43,498 bases of DNA from Acidimicrobiaceae bacterium (GCA_027306605.1 DAHUZK010000083.1:1-43498), one strand, 5' to 3'. Positions 1 through 9,022 are shown, counted from the stretch's first letter. Numbers and translations: made by a program. The notes: generated from the letters alone by a model not told the origin.

Positions 1-339
1 GGGGTTGATCTTGTAGACGACGGTCTGGGGATCCTGGCTCGTCACCGTGGCGCTCTCGAGCAGCTGGCTGTTCATCACCGGCTGCAGCTTGTTGTTCACG
101 ATGAAGGCCTGTGGCCACACCATGTTGAGGATCTCTTGGAGCACGTAGGAGTTGGCGGCCGAGGTGTTGATGTTGAATCCGGCCAGGTTCTCGTCGAGGG
201 CCATGGTGGCCGTGCCTCCCGAGGAGGACGCCTTGGTCGACGCACCCGCTCCGCCGGTCGCCGGCGCCACGGCCAGGATCGACACGCTCAGCACGATGGC
301 GGCGAAGCCCCATCGCTTCAACAGCCCCTTGGTTCCCAT
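1..339 (-). CDS. Family-5 (peptide/nickel-type) ABC solute-binding protein, N-terminal part only
   Basis: Reading down from ATG at 339 gives 113 open codons that run off the left edge, so only the N-terminus is present. Residues 1-32 form an export signal: basic start (KGLLKRW), hydrophobic core (FAAIVLSVSILAVA), then a small-residue region. The mature part (ALDENLAGFN, LQEILNMVWPQAF, LLESATVTSQDPQTVVYKI) has the layout usual at the start of SBP_bac_5 proteins, which bind oligopeptides or similar solutes outside the membrane for an ABC importer. A GAGGGAG ribosome-binding site lies 4 nt before the ATG (344-350). No lipobox Cys is seen, so it may be a Sec-secreted form rather than a lipoprotein. 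The permease and ATPase genes would lie beyond the left edge. Confidence 0.75.
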   Translation of the reverse strand, partial: MGTKGLLKRWGFAAIVLSVSILAVAPATGGAGASTKASSSGGTATMALDENLAGFNINTSAANSYVLQEILNMVWPQAFIVNNKLQPVMNSQLLESATVTSQDPQTVVYKINP

Positions 340-643
340 CACACTCCCTCGTCTCGCGGCCAGCCCCGATGACTGGTCGTCGTCCCGATTCCGCCTCTGC
401 GCAATATCGGAACAAATGACGAAAAATGAAGCGGACCGTAACCAAATTGTCACAATCGGGTGTCTTCGACGGGAATCCTGCGAGATCGCGGCCCGGAGGA
501 GCCGCGATTCGGCGCGGCTTTCCGTTGCGCGCATCGAATGTGCGTCGTCGGGCGATCGACGGGCATTCCCGCGCGCCTGAGTGCGAGCTGTGAGTCGGCT
601 GCATGAGCCGTGACACCCCACCACTAAAGTCGCAGTCGAGGCG
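340..643. other. Intergenic region between two divergent genes
   Basis: These 304 bases separate the solute-binding protein from the permease. The middle (about 400-460) is noticeably AT-richer than the surroundings and probably holds the promoter of the leftward gene, though no clear -35/-10 pair stands out. A TAAAGT box at 625-630, 13 nt before the permease ATG, is a possible -10 for the rightward gene. An open frame across 152-580 has poor codon structure and no family signal, so I do not call it. Confidence 0.5.
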
Positions 644-1594
644 ATGGTCTATGTCCTTGCAGTCGCGGCGGCACTTTCGAACGCGCTGACGAGCGTCTTT
701 CAGCGCATGGGGGTAGAGGACGCCCCTGAAGAGACCACGATGCGGTTGAGCCTCCTGACGCACGCCATCCGGCGGGGCGTCTGGCTCCTGGGTTTCGCCT
801 TCATGGTCTTCTCCTTCCTGGTGCAGTCCTTCGCGCTCCACATCGGGCGGCTCTCGGTCGTCCAGCCCATCCTCACCATGGAGCTCCTCTTCCTGGTGGC
901 CATCCTGGGGATCTGGTTCCGGTTCTCCATCTCGATCCGGGAGTGGATCGGTGCCTCGGCCATCGCCTTCGGCCTGAGCGGGTTCCTGTACTTCTCCGCT
1001 CCCGGAGGCGGCAACGAGGTCCCGACCAACTTGGGCTGGATCGTCGTCGGCGGGACCACCACCTTCGTCATCGCGCTCTGCGTGGTCGCCACTCGCTGGG
1101 GTCCTCGCTGGTGGAAGGCGGCGATGTTCGGGAGCGCGGCGGCCATCTCCTACGCCTTCACCGCCGCCCTCATCAAGGTGGTCAGCAATTACGCAGCCAG
1201 CAACTGGCTGACCATGTTCGGGCACTGGCAGACCTACGGCGTCGCCGTCTTCGGCGTGTTGGGCCTGTTCCTGACGCAGAACGCCTTCCACGCCGGCCCC
1301 CTGGCGGCCTCCCAGTCGACACTGGTCCTGGTCGACCCGCTCGTCAGCATCTGCCTGGGCATCGTCCTCTACGGCGACAGCCTGCGCACCTCGGGTCCCT
1401 ATGGACCGCTCGAGGCGATCTCGCTGCTCGTCATGTTCATGGGCGCCGTGTTCCTGTCCAACTCTCCGCTGGTGACCGGCATGAAGAGCGAGGGCAAGGG
1501 CGCCGAGTACGACGAGATGCTGTCCCGCCGTCTCAAGCATCCCCACGGGCCGTCGCCGGCCCACGACGGCGGCCTCCCGTTCAGCTCGGCCTGA
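644..1594 (+). CDS. DMT-superfamily (EamA-like) membrane permease
   Basis: The product is 316 aa with about nine to ten hydrophobic helices and a short polar C-terminal tail (about residues 280-316). Helices are evident at 1-16, 45-66, 74-92, 98-116, 127-148, 160-182, 195-215, 222-242 and 253-272. The size and the two-fold arrangement fit drug/metabolite transporters. The substrate cannot be told from sequence. The ATG at 644 starts directly on the first membrane helix, and GAGGCG just upstream is a weak ribosome-binding site. The 3' end overlaps the convergent hydrolase gene by 14 bp. Confidence 0.8.
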   Translation: MVYVLAVAAALSNALTSVFQRMGVEDAPEETTMRLSLLTHAIRRGVWLLGFAFMVFSFLVQSFALHIGRLSVVQPILTMELLFLVAILGIWFRFSISIREWIGASAIAFGLSGFLYFSAPGGGNEVPTNLGWIVVGGTTTFVIALCVVATRWGPRWWKAAMFGSAAAISYAFTAALIKVVSNYAASNWLTMFGHWQTYGVAVFGVLGLFLTQNAFHAGPLAASQSTLVLVDPLVSICLGIVLYGDSLRTSGPYGPLEAISLLVMFMGAVFLSNSPLVTGMKSEGKGAEYDEMLSRRLKHPHGPSPAHDGGLPFSSA

Positions 1595-2402
1595 TCGTCC
1601 ATCCCCCGCGCCGGAGCACCAACCTGGTCAGCCCGGCGAAGGCGTCTGGATGGGACAGGTGGGCGCCGTGCTGGGCCGCCTCGATCTCGTAGACGTCGCT
1701 GCCGCGGACGTTCGCTCCCAGCCATCGCACCGTGCGTCGATGATGCGGCGCCGACGACGGGCCGCCCACCCCGAACACCGCGGGCACGGCGAGCGTCGTC
1801 ACGTCGAAGGGCGCTCCCTCGCCGCGCAGGCTGCGCAGGTCGGCCACGAGCGCCGGCCCGTCGGCCCGGCGCGCCGCCTTGCCCTCCTCGGTCAGGCGCG
1901 ACCAGGCCGCCCCGCCCATCATCCGCGAGAAGAAGCTCTCGACCTCCTCGGCCGGGTCCTCGGCCAGCGGCGGCCAGGGACGGGGTGCCGTCCCCGGCCG
2001 GCGGAAACCCAGCCACGGCATGGGCGGCTCGTAGGCCCCGATCGCTGCGAAGGTCCGGGGCGACGCCAGCGCCGCGCCGATCACCACGTCCCCGCCGAGG
2101 CTGTGGCCGACGGCCACCAGTGGGCCGCGCCCGCCGTTCTCGGAGCGGGCCGCCTCGGCCACCGAGAGCAGGTCGTCGATGTGGCCACCGAGGCCCACCA
2201 CGCCGCCACCCCGCGAACCTTGGTACCCGCGGCGGTCGTACGTCACGGTCCCGACCTCGGGCAGCCGGCGCACGACCCGGCGGAAGCTGTCGCCGCGGTC
2301 GAGCGAGCCGTGGACGAAGAGCACGGTGGCGGCGGAGCCGGAGCCGGGTCCCGCTCCGGGGGCCGGCCGCGGGGTCACGTGGAGGGCGGCCGGATAGGTC
2401 AT
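1581..2402 (-). CDS. Alpha/beta-fold hydrolase
   Basis: A 273-aa alpha/beta hydrolase. The oxyanion-hole region is VLFVHGS, the nucleophile elbow is VGHSLGGD with the catalytic Ser, and a C-terminal EAAQHGAH holds the expected catalytic His. The acid is probably in the segment before it. The substrate is unknown; relatives include esterases and haloalkane-dehalogenase-like enzymes. Two longer in-frame starts exist, but they would run into or past the kgd start. The ATG at 2402 (MTYPAALHV) is preferred because a TAGCGT -10-like box lies 11 nt upstream on the same strand. It is divergent from kgd and overlaps the permease stop codon at its own 3' end. Confidence 0.8.
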   Translation of the reverse strand: MTYPAALHVTPRPAPGAGPGSGSAATVLFVHGSLDRGDSFRRVVRRLPEVGTVTYDRRGYQGSRGGGVVGLGGHIDDLLSVAEAARSENGGRGPLVAVGHSLGGDVVIGAALASPRTFAAIGAYEPPMPWLGFRRPGTAPRPWPPLAEDPAEEVESFFSRMMGGAAWSRLTEEGKAARRADGPALVADLRSLRGEGAPFDVTTLAVPAVFGVGGPSSAPHHRRTVRWLGANVRGSDVYEIEAAQHGAHLSHPDAFAGLTRLVLRRGGWTIRPS

Positions 2403-2413
2403 GGGCAGGGCAG

Positions 2414-2457
2414 ACGCTACCCGCCTGCCCCAGGTGGCCGATCGCCGCCGGTAGGGT
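2414..2457. promoter_or_regulatory. Divergent promoter region between hydrolase gene and kgd
   Basis: Two TANNNT boxes face opposite ways: TAGCGT read on the minus strand (2414-2419), 11 nt before the hydrolase ATG, and TAGGGT on the plus strand (2452-2457), only 6 nt before the kgd ATG. The kgd spacing would place transcription initiation at or next to the start codon, and no Shine-Dalgarno sequence is present, so the kgd mRNA is predicted to be leaderless. Confidence 0.55.
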
Positions 2458-2463
2458 TGGCTC

Positions 2464-5400
2464 ATGACCCAGTTCGGCGGCGAAGGAGGCTCTTTCGGTC
2501 CCAACGCGTGGCTGGTCGACGACATGTACGACCGCTTTGTGTCCGACCCCGACTCGGTCAGCGAGAGCTGGCGGGAGTTCTTCGCCGACTACCGCCCCGC
2601 CCCGGTCCCGGCCCCGTCCGCCGCGCCGAGTCCGGCGGTGTCGCCGGCGGTGGCCACCCCCTCGTCGGGCGAGGCAGCACCGTCGACAGCACCTCCGTCA
2701 CCGTCCGCCTCCGTCCCGGCGTCCGCCGCCTCGGCGGCCGCCGCCCCGGCTCCGGTGTCCACCGGTGAGGCGGGGATCGAGGAGGCCGTGCCATTGCGGG
2801 GCGCCGCCTCGCGCATCGTGGCCAACATGGAGGCCAGCCTGGCGGTCCCGACGGCCACGAGCGTGCGGACCGTGCCGGCGCGCCTGCTCGAGGTGAACCG
2901 TCTCATCCTCAACAACCAGTTGGCGCGGACGACCGGTGCCAAGGTCAGCTTCACGCACATCATCGGCTACGCCGTGGTGCGCGCCTTGCAGGACGTGCCC
3001 GCGCTCAACGCCGCCTTCGTGCCCGACGCCGGTGGCGGCAAGCCGGGCATCGTCCATCACAAGCACGTCGGGTTGGGGCTGGCGGTGGACCAGGAGAAGA
3101 GCGACGGCAGCCGGACGCTGCTCGTCCCGTGCATCAAGGACGCGGACATGCTCGACTTCAGGGCCTTCGTCCTGGCTTACGAGGATCTCATCCGTAAGAT
3201 CGCCACCAACAAGATCGCGCCGGACGACTTCGCCGGCACCACGGTGTCGCTCACCAATCCGGGGACGCTGGGTACCGTGCAGTCGGTGCCGCGGCTCATG
3301 CCGGGGCAGGGCGCCATCATCGGCGTCGGCGCGCTCGGCTTCCCCCCGGGCTACGAGGCCGCCGACCCGCGCATGTTGGCCGAGCTGGGCCTGGGCAAGG
3401 TGGTGACGCTGACCTCGACGTACGACCACCGCATCATCCAGGGCGCGGAGTCGGGGCTGTTCCTCGGTCGGGTGGCGGCGCTGCTCACCGGAGCCGACGG
3501 TTTCTACGACGCCCTGTTCGAGTCGATGGGTGTGCCCTACGAGCCGGTGCGCTGGCAGACGGACGACAACGCCGGGCTGGGCGCGGACGGAGGGGAGCGC
3601 CAGCGCCTGATCAAGCAGGTCCACGTCCAGACACTCATCAACATGTACCGGGTGCGCGGACACCTCATCGCGCATCTCGATCCGCTCGACGCCGAGCCCC
3701 CGCACATCCACCCCGAGCTCGACCCGCTGACCTACGGGCTGACGATCTGGGACCTGCCGCGTCAGTTCGTGGCCGACGGCCTGGCCGGCCGCGAGGTCGC
3801 ATCCCTCGACGAGATCCTCCACGTCCTGCGCGACGCGTACTGCCGGACGCTTGGCATCGAGTACATGCACATCCAGGACCCCGAGCAGAAGCGATGGATC
3901 CAGGAGCACGTCGAGGGCATGCCGATCACGCTGAACGTCGAGGAGCAGCGCCACATCCTCGAGCGGCTCAACGCCGCGGAGGTCTTCGAACGCTTCCTGC
4001 ATTCGCGCTACGTGGGGCAGAAGCGCTTCGGTCTCGAAGGCGCGGAGTCCACCATCGTCCTGCTCGACGCGCTCCTCGACGCTGCGGCCGGCTCCGGCGT
4101 GGCCGAGGTCGTGATGGGCATGGCACACCGCGGTCGTCTCAACGTGCTGGCCAACATCGTGGGGAAGTCGTACCGCGAGATCTTCGAGGAGTTCGAGGGC
4201 AACCTCGACCCCGAGTCCGTACAGGGCTCGGGTGATGTGAAGTACCACAAGGGCGCGCGCGGCGTGTTCGTGGCGAGCGCGGGGGAGGAGCTCCCCATCA
4301 CGCTCGCCTCGAACCCTTCGCACCTCGAGGCGGTCGATCCCGTGGTCGAGGGGATGACCCGGGCCAAGCAGGATCGTTTCTCGCCGCCCACCGACGGCAC
4401 GCCGACGGCGGCGGCCGAGGCCGCCAGGGCCGGCGGTGCCAGGGCCGGGGGCGCCACGGCCCGGTACCCCTGCATGTCGGTGCTGGTGCACGGCGACGCC
4501 GCCTTCGCCGGGCAGGGCGTGGTGGCCGAGACCTTCAACCTCTCGGGACTGTCGGGCTACCGCACCGGGGGCACGGTGCACGTGGTCATCAACAACCAGC
4601 TCGGCTTCACCACCGCGCCGGCCTCGGCCCGCACGTCGGTCTACCCCACCGACGTCGCCAAGATGGTCCAGGCGCCGATCTTCCACGTGAACGGTGACGA
4701 TCCCGAGGCGGCGGTCCGTGCTGCGCGCCTGGCCTTCGCCTTCCGCCAGACCTTCCACAAGGACGTGGTCATCGACCTCGTCTGCTATCGCAAGCACGGG
4801 CACAACGAGGGCGACGACCCCAGCTACACCCAGCCGCTGATGTACCAGCGGATCGAGGCCAAGCGCTCGGTGCGCAAGCTCTACACCGAGACGCTGGTGC
4901 GGCGGGGTGACATCACGCTCGAGGAGGCGGAGTCCGCGCTCGACGACTTCAACGGCCGGCTGCAGGCCGTGCTCGACGAGGTGCGCGGCGAGCCGTCGCA
5001 GGCGCCGACCCAGCTCCCCGTGCCGGACACGGGCCTGGGCGACACGCCGGCGCCCGAAACAGGTGTCGATCCCGAGGTGCTGCGGGCGCTGTCGCTCGTG
5101 GTGCGTTCCGTGCCCGAGGGGTTCATGATCCACCCCAAGCTCGAGCGGCAGTTCGTCCAGCGCGACGAGCTCGTGACGGGTGGGCAGGTCGATTGGGCCC
5201 TGGCCGAGTCGCTGGCCATCGGTTCCCTCATGTACGAGGGCGTCAGCGTCCGACTGACCGGCCAGGACACGCGACGTGGCACGTTCAGCCACCGCCACGC
5301 CGTGCTGGTCGACTACGGCAACGGGGAGGAGTACGTCCCACTCGCGCACATCCGCGACGCCCTGCGCCGCGTCGGAGCGGTACAGCTCGAGCCGAAGGGC

Positions 5401-6264
5401 GAGATGGGCAACTTCACGGTTCGTGATTCGCTGCTCTCCGAGTACGCCGCGCTGGGCTTCGAGTACGGCTACGCGGTCGAAGCACCGGAGGCACTGGTGG
5501 CGTGGGAAGCCCAGTTCGGCGACTTCGGCAACGGCGCCCAGATCATCATCGACAACTTCCTCGTGGCGGCGGAGAACAAGTGGGGCCAGTACGCCGGCCT
5601 GACACTGCTGCTCCCGCACGGGTACGAGGGACAGGGCCCCGAGCACTCCTCGTCGAGGTTCGAGCGCTTCTTGTCGTTGTCGGCCCGGGGCAACCTGCGG
5701 GTGACCGTCCCCTCGACGTCGGCCCAGTACTTCCACCTCTTGCGCTCGCAGATGCGCCTCGATCCAAAGCGCCCGCTCGTCGTCGTGACGCCGAAGTCGT
5801 TGCTGCGAGCCCGCGTGTCACGCTCGACCTTCGCCGAGCTGGAAGCCGGATCGTTCCAACTGCTGATCGACGACGCGTCGGTCGAGGACGCTTCGGCCGT
5901 GCGCCGTATCGTGCTGTGCAGCGGCAAGGTCGCCCATGAGGCGCTGGCACGGCGCGGCGAGCTGCCGCCGGAGGCGGCGGCACAGGTCGCCGTGGTGCGG
6001 GTCGAGCAGCTCTATCCGTGGCCGGTCCGTCTCCTGACCGAGATCTTCGAGCGCTACGGGTCGGCCACGGAGGTGGTGTGGTTGCAGGAGGAGCCCGAGA
6101 ACATGGGTGCCTGGTCCTTCGCACACGCCCGGCTCCACGCCTGCCTGCCCGACCGGCTCCGCCTGCGTCACGTGAGCCGGACCGAGTCGGCCAGCCCGGC
6201 GATCGGGAGTGCCGCCCTGCACCAGCTCGAGCAGGCTGACCTCTTGCGGCGTGCCATTGGCTGA
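2464..6264 (+). CDS. kgd: Multifunctional 2-oxoglutarate decarboxylase/dehydrogenase E1-E2 fusion
   Basis: This 1266-aa protein has the full actinobacterial Kgd/OdhA layout. Residues 1-45 are the N-terminal helix segment (FGPNAWLVDDMYDRF). Residues 46-105 are an Ala/Pro/Ser-rich linker. About 110-340 are an E2 acyltransferase-type domain without a lipoyl domain, with the catalytic-His motif YDHRIIQGAESG. About 370-1266 form the ThDP-dependent E1 part with MGMAHRGRLN near 552, the ThDP/Mg motif GDAAFAGQG to INNQLGF (about 677-710), and KHGHNEGDDPS. In this family the enzyme decarboxylates 2-oxoglutarate and, with lipoylated E2 and E3 partners, yields succinyl-CoA in the TCA cycle; carboligase activity is also known. 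Its length is close to known homologues (about 1230 aa). The promoter looks leaderless. The next gene overlaps its stop codon. Confidence 0.97.
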   Translation: MTQFGGEGGSFGPNAWLVDDMYDRFVSDPDSVSESWREFFADYRPAPVPAPSAAPSPAVSPAVATPSSGEAAPSTAPPSPSASVPASAASAAAAPAPVSTGEAGIEEAVPLRGAASRIVANMEASLAVPTATSVRTVPARLLEVNRLILNNQLARTTGAKVSFTHIIGYAVVRALQDVPALNAAFVPDAGGGKPGIVHHKHVGLGLAVDQEKSDGSRTLLVPCIKDADMLDFRAFVLAYEDLIRKIATNKIAPDDFAGTTVSLTNPGTLGTVQSVPRLMPGQGAIIGVGALGFPPGYEAADPRMLAELGLGKVVTLTSTYDHRIIQGAESGLFLGRVAALLTGADGFYDALFESMGVPYEPVRWQTDDNAGLGADGGERQRLIKQVHVQTLINMYRVRGHLIAHLDPLDAEPPHIHPELDPLTYGLTIWDLPRQFVADGLAGREVASLDEILHVLRDAYCRTLGIEYMHIQDPEQKRWIQEHVEGMPITLNVEEQRHILERLNAAEVFERFLHSRYVGQKRFGLEGAESTIVLLDALLDAAAGSGVAEVVMGMAHRGRLNVLANIVGKSYREIFEEFEGNLDPESVQGSGDVKYHKGARGVFVASAGEELPITLASNPSHLEAVDPVVEGMTRAKQDRFSPPTDGTPTAAAEAARAGGARAGGATARYPCMSVLVHGDAAFAGQGVVAETFNLSGLSGYRTGGTVHVVINNQLGFTTAPASARTSVYPTDVAKMVQAPIFHVNGDDPEAAVRAARLAFAFRQTFHKDVVIDLVCYRKHGHNEGDDPSYTQPLMYQRIEAKRSVRKLYTETLVRRGDITLEEAESALDDFNGRLQAVLDEVRGEPSQAPTQLPVPDTGLGDTPAPETGVDPEVLRALSLVVRSVPEGFMIHPKLERQFVQRDELVTGGQVDWALAESLAIGSLMYEGVSVRLTGQDTRRGTFSHRHAVLVDYGNGEEYVPLAHIRDALRRVGAVQLEPKGEMGNFTVRDSLLSEYAALGFEYGYAVEAPEALVAWEAQFGDFGNGAQIIIDNFLVAAENKWGQYAGLTLLLPHGYEGQGPEHSSSRFERFLSLSARGNLRVTVPSTSAQYFHLLRSQMRLDPKRPLVVVTPKSLLRARVSRSTFAELEAGSFQLLIDDASVEDASAVRRIVLCSGKVAHEALARRGELPPEAAAQVAVVRVEQLYPWPVRLLTEIFERYGSATEVVWLQEEPENMGAWSFAHARLHACLPDRLRLRHVSRTESASPAIGSAALHQLEQADLLRRAIG

Positions 6265-7792
6265 ACCGCAATACGTCGTGGTGGACGGGTCGAACCTGGC
6301 CACCGAAGGGAGGACCTCCCCGAGTCTGAAGCAGCTCGACGAAGCTGTGCGGGCCTACGCGGCGGAGGATCCCCGGGCGAGCATCATCGTGGTGGTCGAC
6401 GCCACCTTCGAACACCGCGTCTCCGAGTCGGAGCGCGAGGACGTTCGTGAGGCGATGCTCAAGGGGGAGGTGATCTCACCACCGGCGGGGGCCATCGGCC
6501 GGGGCGACGCCTTCGTGCTGCGCATCGCCGAGCGCACCGGTGCCACCGTGCTGTCCAACGACTCGTTCCAGGAGTTCCACGGCGAGCACCCCTGGCTCTT
6601 CGAGGACGGCCGGCTGATCGGCGGCAAGCCGGTGCCCGGTGTGGGATGGATCTTCACGCCCCGGCTTCCCATTCGGGGGCCCAAGAGCCGGGCCGCCACC
6701 GCCGAGGCCAGGGCCAAGAAGGACCCCTCGTCGGCCCCGGCCAAGGCGGCCGAGCTCGCCAAGGCGGCCAAGAAGGCGGCGAAGGCCAAGTCGTCGGCGA
6801 AGGCCAAGTCGTCGGTGCCGCCCCCCGTCGACACCTCGTGGCCCATCACGCCGGCGGTGCCGCCACCGGGGCGGGCCAGGGTCGACCCGGTGTTCTCGAG
6901 CGCGATCGACGAGGCGGTCGAGGAGGCTCTGCACCCGTCCGAGCCCGCGAAGGCGAAGGGGCCGTCGAAGAAGGTCGCCGCCGCGAAGAAGGCAGCGCCG
7001 TCGCGAGGCACCAAGGCGAAGAAGGACACCGTCGGCAACGGAAAGGCCGGCAAGCACCGTATGGACGGACCGGCCCCGGCCGGCGCTGCCGCCGACGGCG
7101 CCGAGCGAGACTCGGGTCGGGGCCGGTCGAAGAAGCCTGTGACTCCGCCACCTGCGGTCAACGAACCCCTCGCCTTCATCAATTTCGTGTCCGCCTTCAG
7201 CGTCGGCACCACGGTGGAGGGGGAGGTGGTGTCCTTCACATCGCACGGGGCCATGGTCGACGTCGGCATCCCGGGCGGGGGGGAGCTCCACTGTTACATC
7301 CCGCTGTCGGCCATGGGAACGCCGCCGCCGACCAAGGCACGGCAGGTCCTGTCCAAGGGTGAGGTCCGACCGTTCGTGCTGGCCGGGCTGGACGCGCCAC
7401 GACGGGTGGCCGAGCTGGCGATCCCGGCATCCGCCGGCCGGCTTCTGACGGGCTCGGCCCAGCCCGCTCGACTCGAGGACTCTCCGGGGAGCGGGACGAG
7501 GACGCGCGGCGGAACTCCCACGAAGGCCGCGGGCCACCCAGAGAAGGCCGCCAAGAAGGCTTCGAAGGCCGCCAAGAAGGCGTCCAAGAAGGTGGCAGAG
7601 CTCCCGCCGCCGACCAAGGCGGCAGCGGCCACGGCTTCCAAAGCGTCCAAGGTCGAGCAGGTGACGGCGAAGACCGCCAAGAAGGTCCCGCCGGTCAAGA
7701 AGGCGCCGGCCAAGGGAGCGAAGAAGAAGGCGCCGGCCAAGGGTGCGAAGAAGACGGCGCCGGCGAAGAAGGCGGCGAAGGCGCGGCACTGA
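6251..7792 (+). CDS. NYN/PIN-type nuclease fused to an S1-like domain and histone-H1-like Lys/Ala tails
   Basis: The GTG at 6251 overlaps the kgd 3' end by 14 bp and gives 513 aa; a TTG at 6257 is an alternative. Residues 1-140 resemble a Zc3h12a-type NYN ribonuclease domain, with spaced acidic residues in VVVDGSNL (D12), VVVDATFEH, GRGDAF and LSNDSFQEF. About 143-300 are a Lys/Ala/Ser/Pro-rich low-complexity linker. About 307-393 look like an S1/OB RNA-binding fold (VGTTVEGEVVSFTSHGAMVDV). About 394-513 are AAKKA/PAKGAKK-type repeats like bacterial histone-H1-like tails. I infer an RNA-cleaving protein held on nucleic acid by basic tails. The overlap suggests co-translation with kgd, though no functional link is evident. 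The nuclease call rests on motif spacing only. Confidence 0.8.
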   Translation: MPLAEPQYVVVDGSNLATEGRTSPSLKQLDEAVRAYAAEDPRASIIVVVDATFEHRVSESEREDVREAMLKGEVISPPAGAIGRGDAFVLRIAERTGATVLSNDSFQEFHGEHPWLFEDGRLIGGKPVPGVGWIFTPRLPIRGPKSRAATAEARAKKDPSSAPAKAAELAKAAKKAAKAKSSAKAKSSVPPPVDTSWPITPAVPPPGRARVDPVFSSAIDEAVEEALHPSEPAKAKGPSKKVAAAKKAAPSRGTKAKKDTVGNGKAGKHRMDGPAPAGAAADGAERDSGRGRSKKPVTPPPAVNEPLAFINFVSAFSVGTTVEGEVVSFTSHGAMVDVGIPGGGELHCYIPLSAMGTPPPTKARQVLSKGEVRPFVLAGLDAPRRVAELAIPASAGRLLTGSAQPARLEDSPGSGTRTRGGTPTKAAGHPEKAAKKASKAAKKASKKVAELPPPTKAAAATASKASKVEQVTAKTAKKVPPVKKAPAKGAKKKAPAKGAKKTAPAKKAAKARH

Positions 7793-7808
7793 GGAGACAG
7801 GGAAGCCC

Positions 7809-8252
7809 ATGACGACAAGCGGCCTGCCCAAGCCCGAGGAGGTCCTCCCGCATCGCTCTCCCTTCCTCTTCGTCACGACCGTGGATGTCGTCGAGCCCGG
7901 CGTCTCGGCGCGCGGGCGTTGGCAGCTGACGGGCGACGAGCCGTTCTTCGGTGGGCACTTCCCCGGGCGCCCGACCCTGCCGGGCGTGCTCATGGTCGAG
8001 TCCCTCGCCCAGCTGGGTGGCATCGCCGTGCTGCTGGACTCGCGTTACGCCGGGAAGCTGCCCCTCTTCGGGGGTATCGAGCGTGCCCGCTTCCGGAGGC
8101 AGGTGCTCCCGGGGGACACGCTCGACCTCGAGATCTCCATGGGCCGCCTGTCGGCCCGCGCCGGGAAGGGTCACGGGAGAGCGTCGGTCGACGGCCAGAC
8201 CGCGTGCGAGGTCGACCTGCTGTTCGTGATCGTCGACGGAGGGACCGCGTGA
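7809..8252 (+). CDS. fabZ: FabZ-type 3-hydroxyacyl-[acyl-carrier-protein] dehydratase
   Basis: A 147-aa hotdog-fold protein. It has LPHRSPFLF near the N-terminus and the family signature GGHFPGRPTLPGVLMVESLAQ split around the catalytic pair, His50 and Glu64. FabZ dehydrates 3-hydroxyacyl-ACP in the fatty-acid elongation cycle. The frame opens earlier, but the upstream part is an arginine run read out of the lysine-rich tail of the preceding gene. The ATG at 7809 follows GAGGAGACAGGG and is the natural start. It lies 16 bp after the upstream stop, and its own TGA shares one base with the next ATG (TGATG), so the three genes probably form one transcript. A related ACP-independent hotdog dehydratase cannot be excluded. 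Confidence 0.88.
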   Translation: MTTSGLPKPEEVLPHRSPFLFVTTVDVVEPGVSARGRWQLTGDEPFFGGHFPGRPTLPGVLMVESLAQLGGIAVLLDSRYAGKLPLFGGIERARFRRQVLPGDTLDLEISMGRLSARAGKGHGRASVDGQTACEVDLLFVIVDGGTA

Positions 8253-9022
8253 TGCGCCTGGCTACCTGGAACGTGAACTCACTGACGGCTCGTCTGCCCC
8301 GGGTCACCGAATGGCTCGATCTGCAGAAGCCCGACGTGCTCTGCATGCAGGAGACCAAGCAGGCCGACGAGAAGTTCCCCGAGAAGGAGTTCGCCGAGTT
8401 GGGCTACGAGTCCGCGCACTTCGGGGACGGCCGGTGGAACGGTGTCGCGCTTCTGAGCCGGATCGGGCTCGAGGACGTCATCCGGGGGTTCGGCGCGGAG
8501 GAGGACAGCCACGGCAAGCGGCTGGTCTCTGCTGTGTGTGGTGGCACCCGGGTGGTCTCGGTGTACGTCCCGAACGGGCGCGCCCTCGATCACGAGTTCT
8601 ACCGGTTCAAGCTGGCCTGGCTGGCCCGCCTGCGGAAGAAGCTCGACGAGTGGTGCCCTCCGGGTTCGTCGCTGGCCGTGTGCGGCGACTTCAACGTGGC
8701 ACCCGACGACGGAGACGTGTGGGATCCTTCGGCCTTCGTGGGTGCCACGCATGTGAGCGAACCCGAGCGTGCAGCCCTGCGCGACGTGGAGGCATGGGGC
8801 CTCGAGGACGTCTTCCGGCGGTTCAACGACGCCGGCACGTTCACGTGGTGGGACTACCGAGCCGGCGACTTCCATCAGGGACGCGGCTTGCGCATCGACC
8901 TCGTGCTGGTCAGCGAGGACCTGGCCCGTCGCGCCACGGGAGCGTTCCGTGACCGCGACGCCCGCAAGGGCAAGAAGCCGTCGGACCATGCGCCCGTCGT
9001 CGTGGATTTCGAGAACCCCTAA
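8252..9022 (+). CDS. xthA: Exodeoxyribonuclease III (AP endonuclease family)
   Basis: A 256-aa member of the ExoIII/APE1 endonuclease-exonuclease-phosphatase fold. Visible active-site motifs are WNVNSL (Asn7), QETK (Glu34, metal binding), VSVYVPNG, CGDFNVAP (catalytic Asp and Asn), WWDYRAGDFHQGRGLRIDLVL in the C-terminal half, and SDHAPVVVDF (the Asp-His pair). The family incises DNA at abasic sites and degrades duplex 3' ends in base-excision repair. The ATG at 8252 overlaps the fabZ stop by one base, and a GTG directly before it is also possible. Length is normal for the family (about 255-270 aa). Confidence 0.95.
   Translation: MRLATWNVNSLTARLPRVTEWLDLQKPDVLCMQETKQADEKFPEKEFAELGYESAHFGDGRWNGVALLSRIGLEDVIRGFGAEEDSHGKRLVSAVCGGTRVVSVYVPNGRALDHEFYRFKLAWLARLRKKLDEWCPPGSSLAVCGDFNVAPDDGDVWDPSAFVGATHVSEPERAALRDVEAWGLEDVFRRFNDAGTFTWWDYRAGDFHQGRGLRIDLVLVSEDLARRATGAFRDRDARKGKKPSDHAPVVVDFENP

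Noticed and set aside
152..580. 142-codon plus frame at the left edge
   Set aside because: It overlaps the secreted solute-binding protein on the other strand and has no coding signature of its own.
2698..5736. 1012-codon open frame on the minus strand opposite kgd
   Set aside because: A typical high-GC shadow: the composition is Arg/Val/His-rich with no domain, and the plus strand is a clear Kgd.
7743..7808. N-terminal extension of the FabZ-like protein
   Set aside because: It is an arginine run produced by reading the lysine codons of the upstream tail in another frame; ATG 7809 has a ribosome-binding site.
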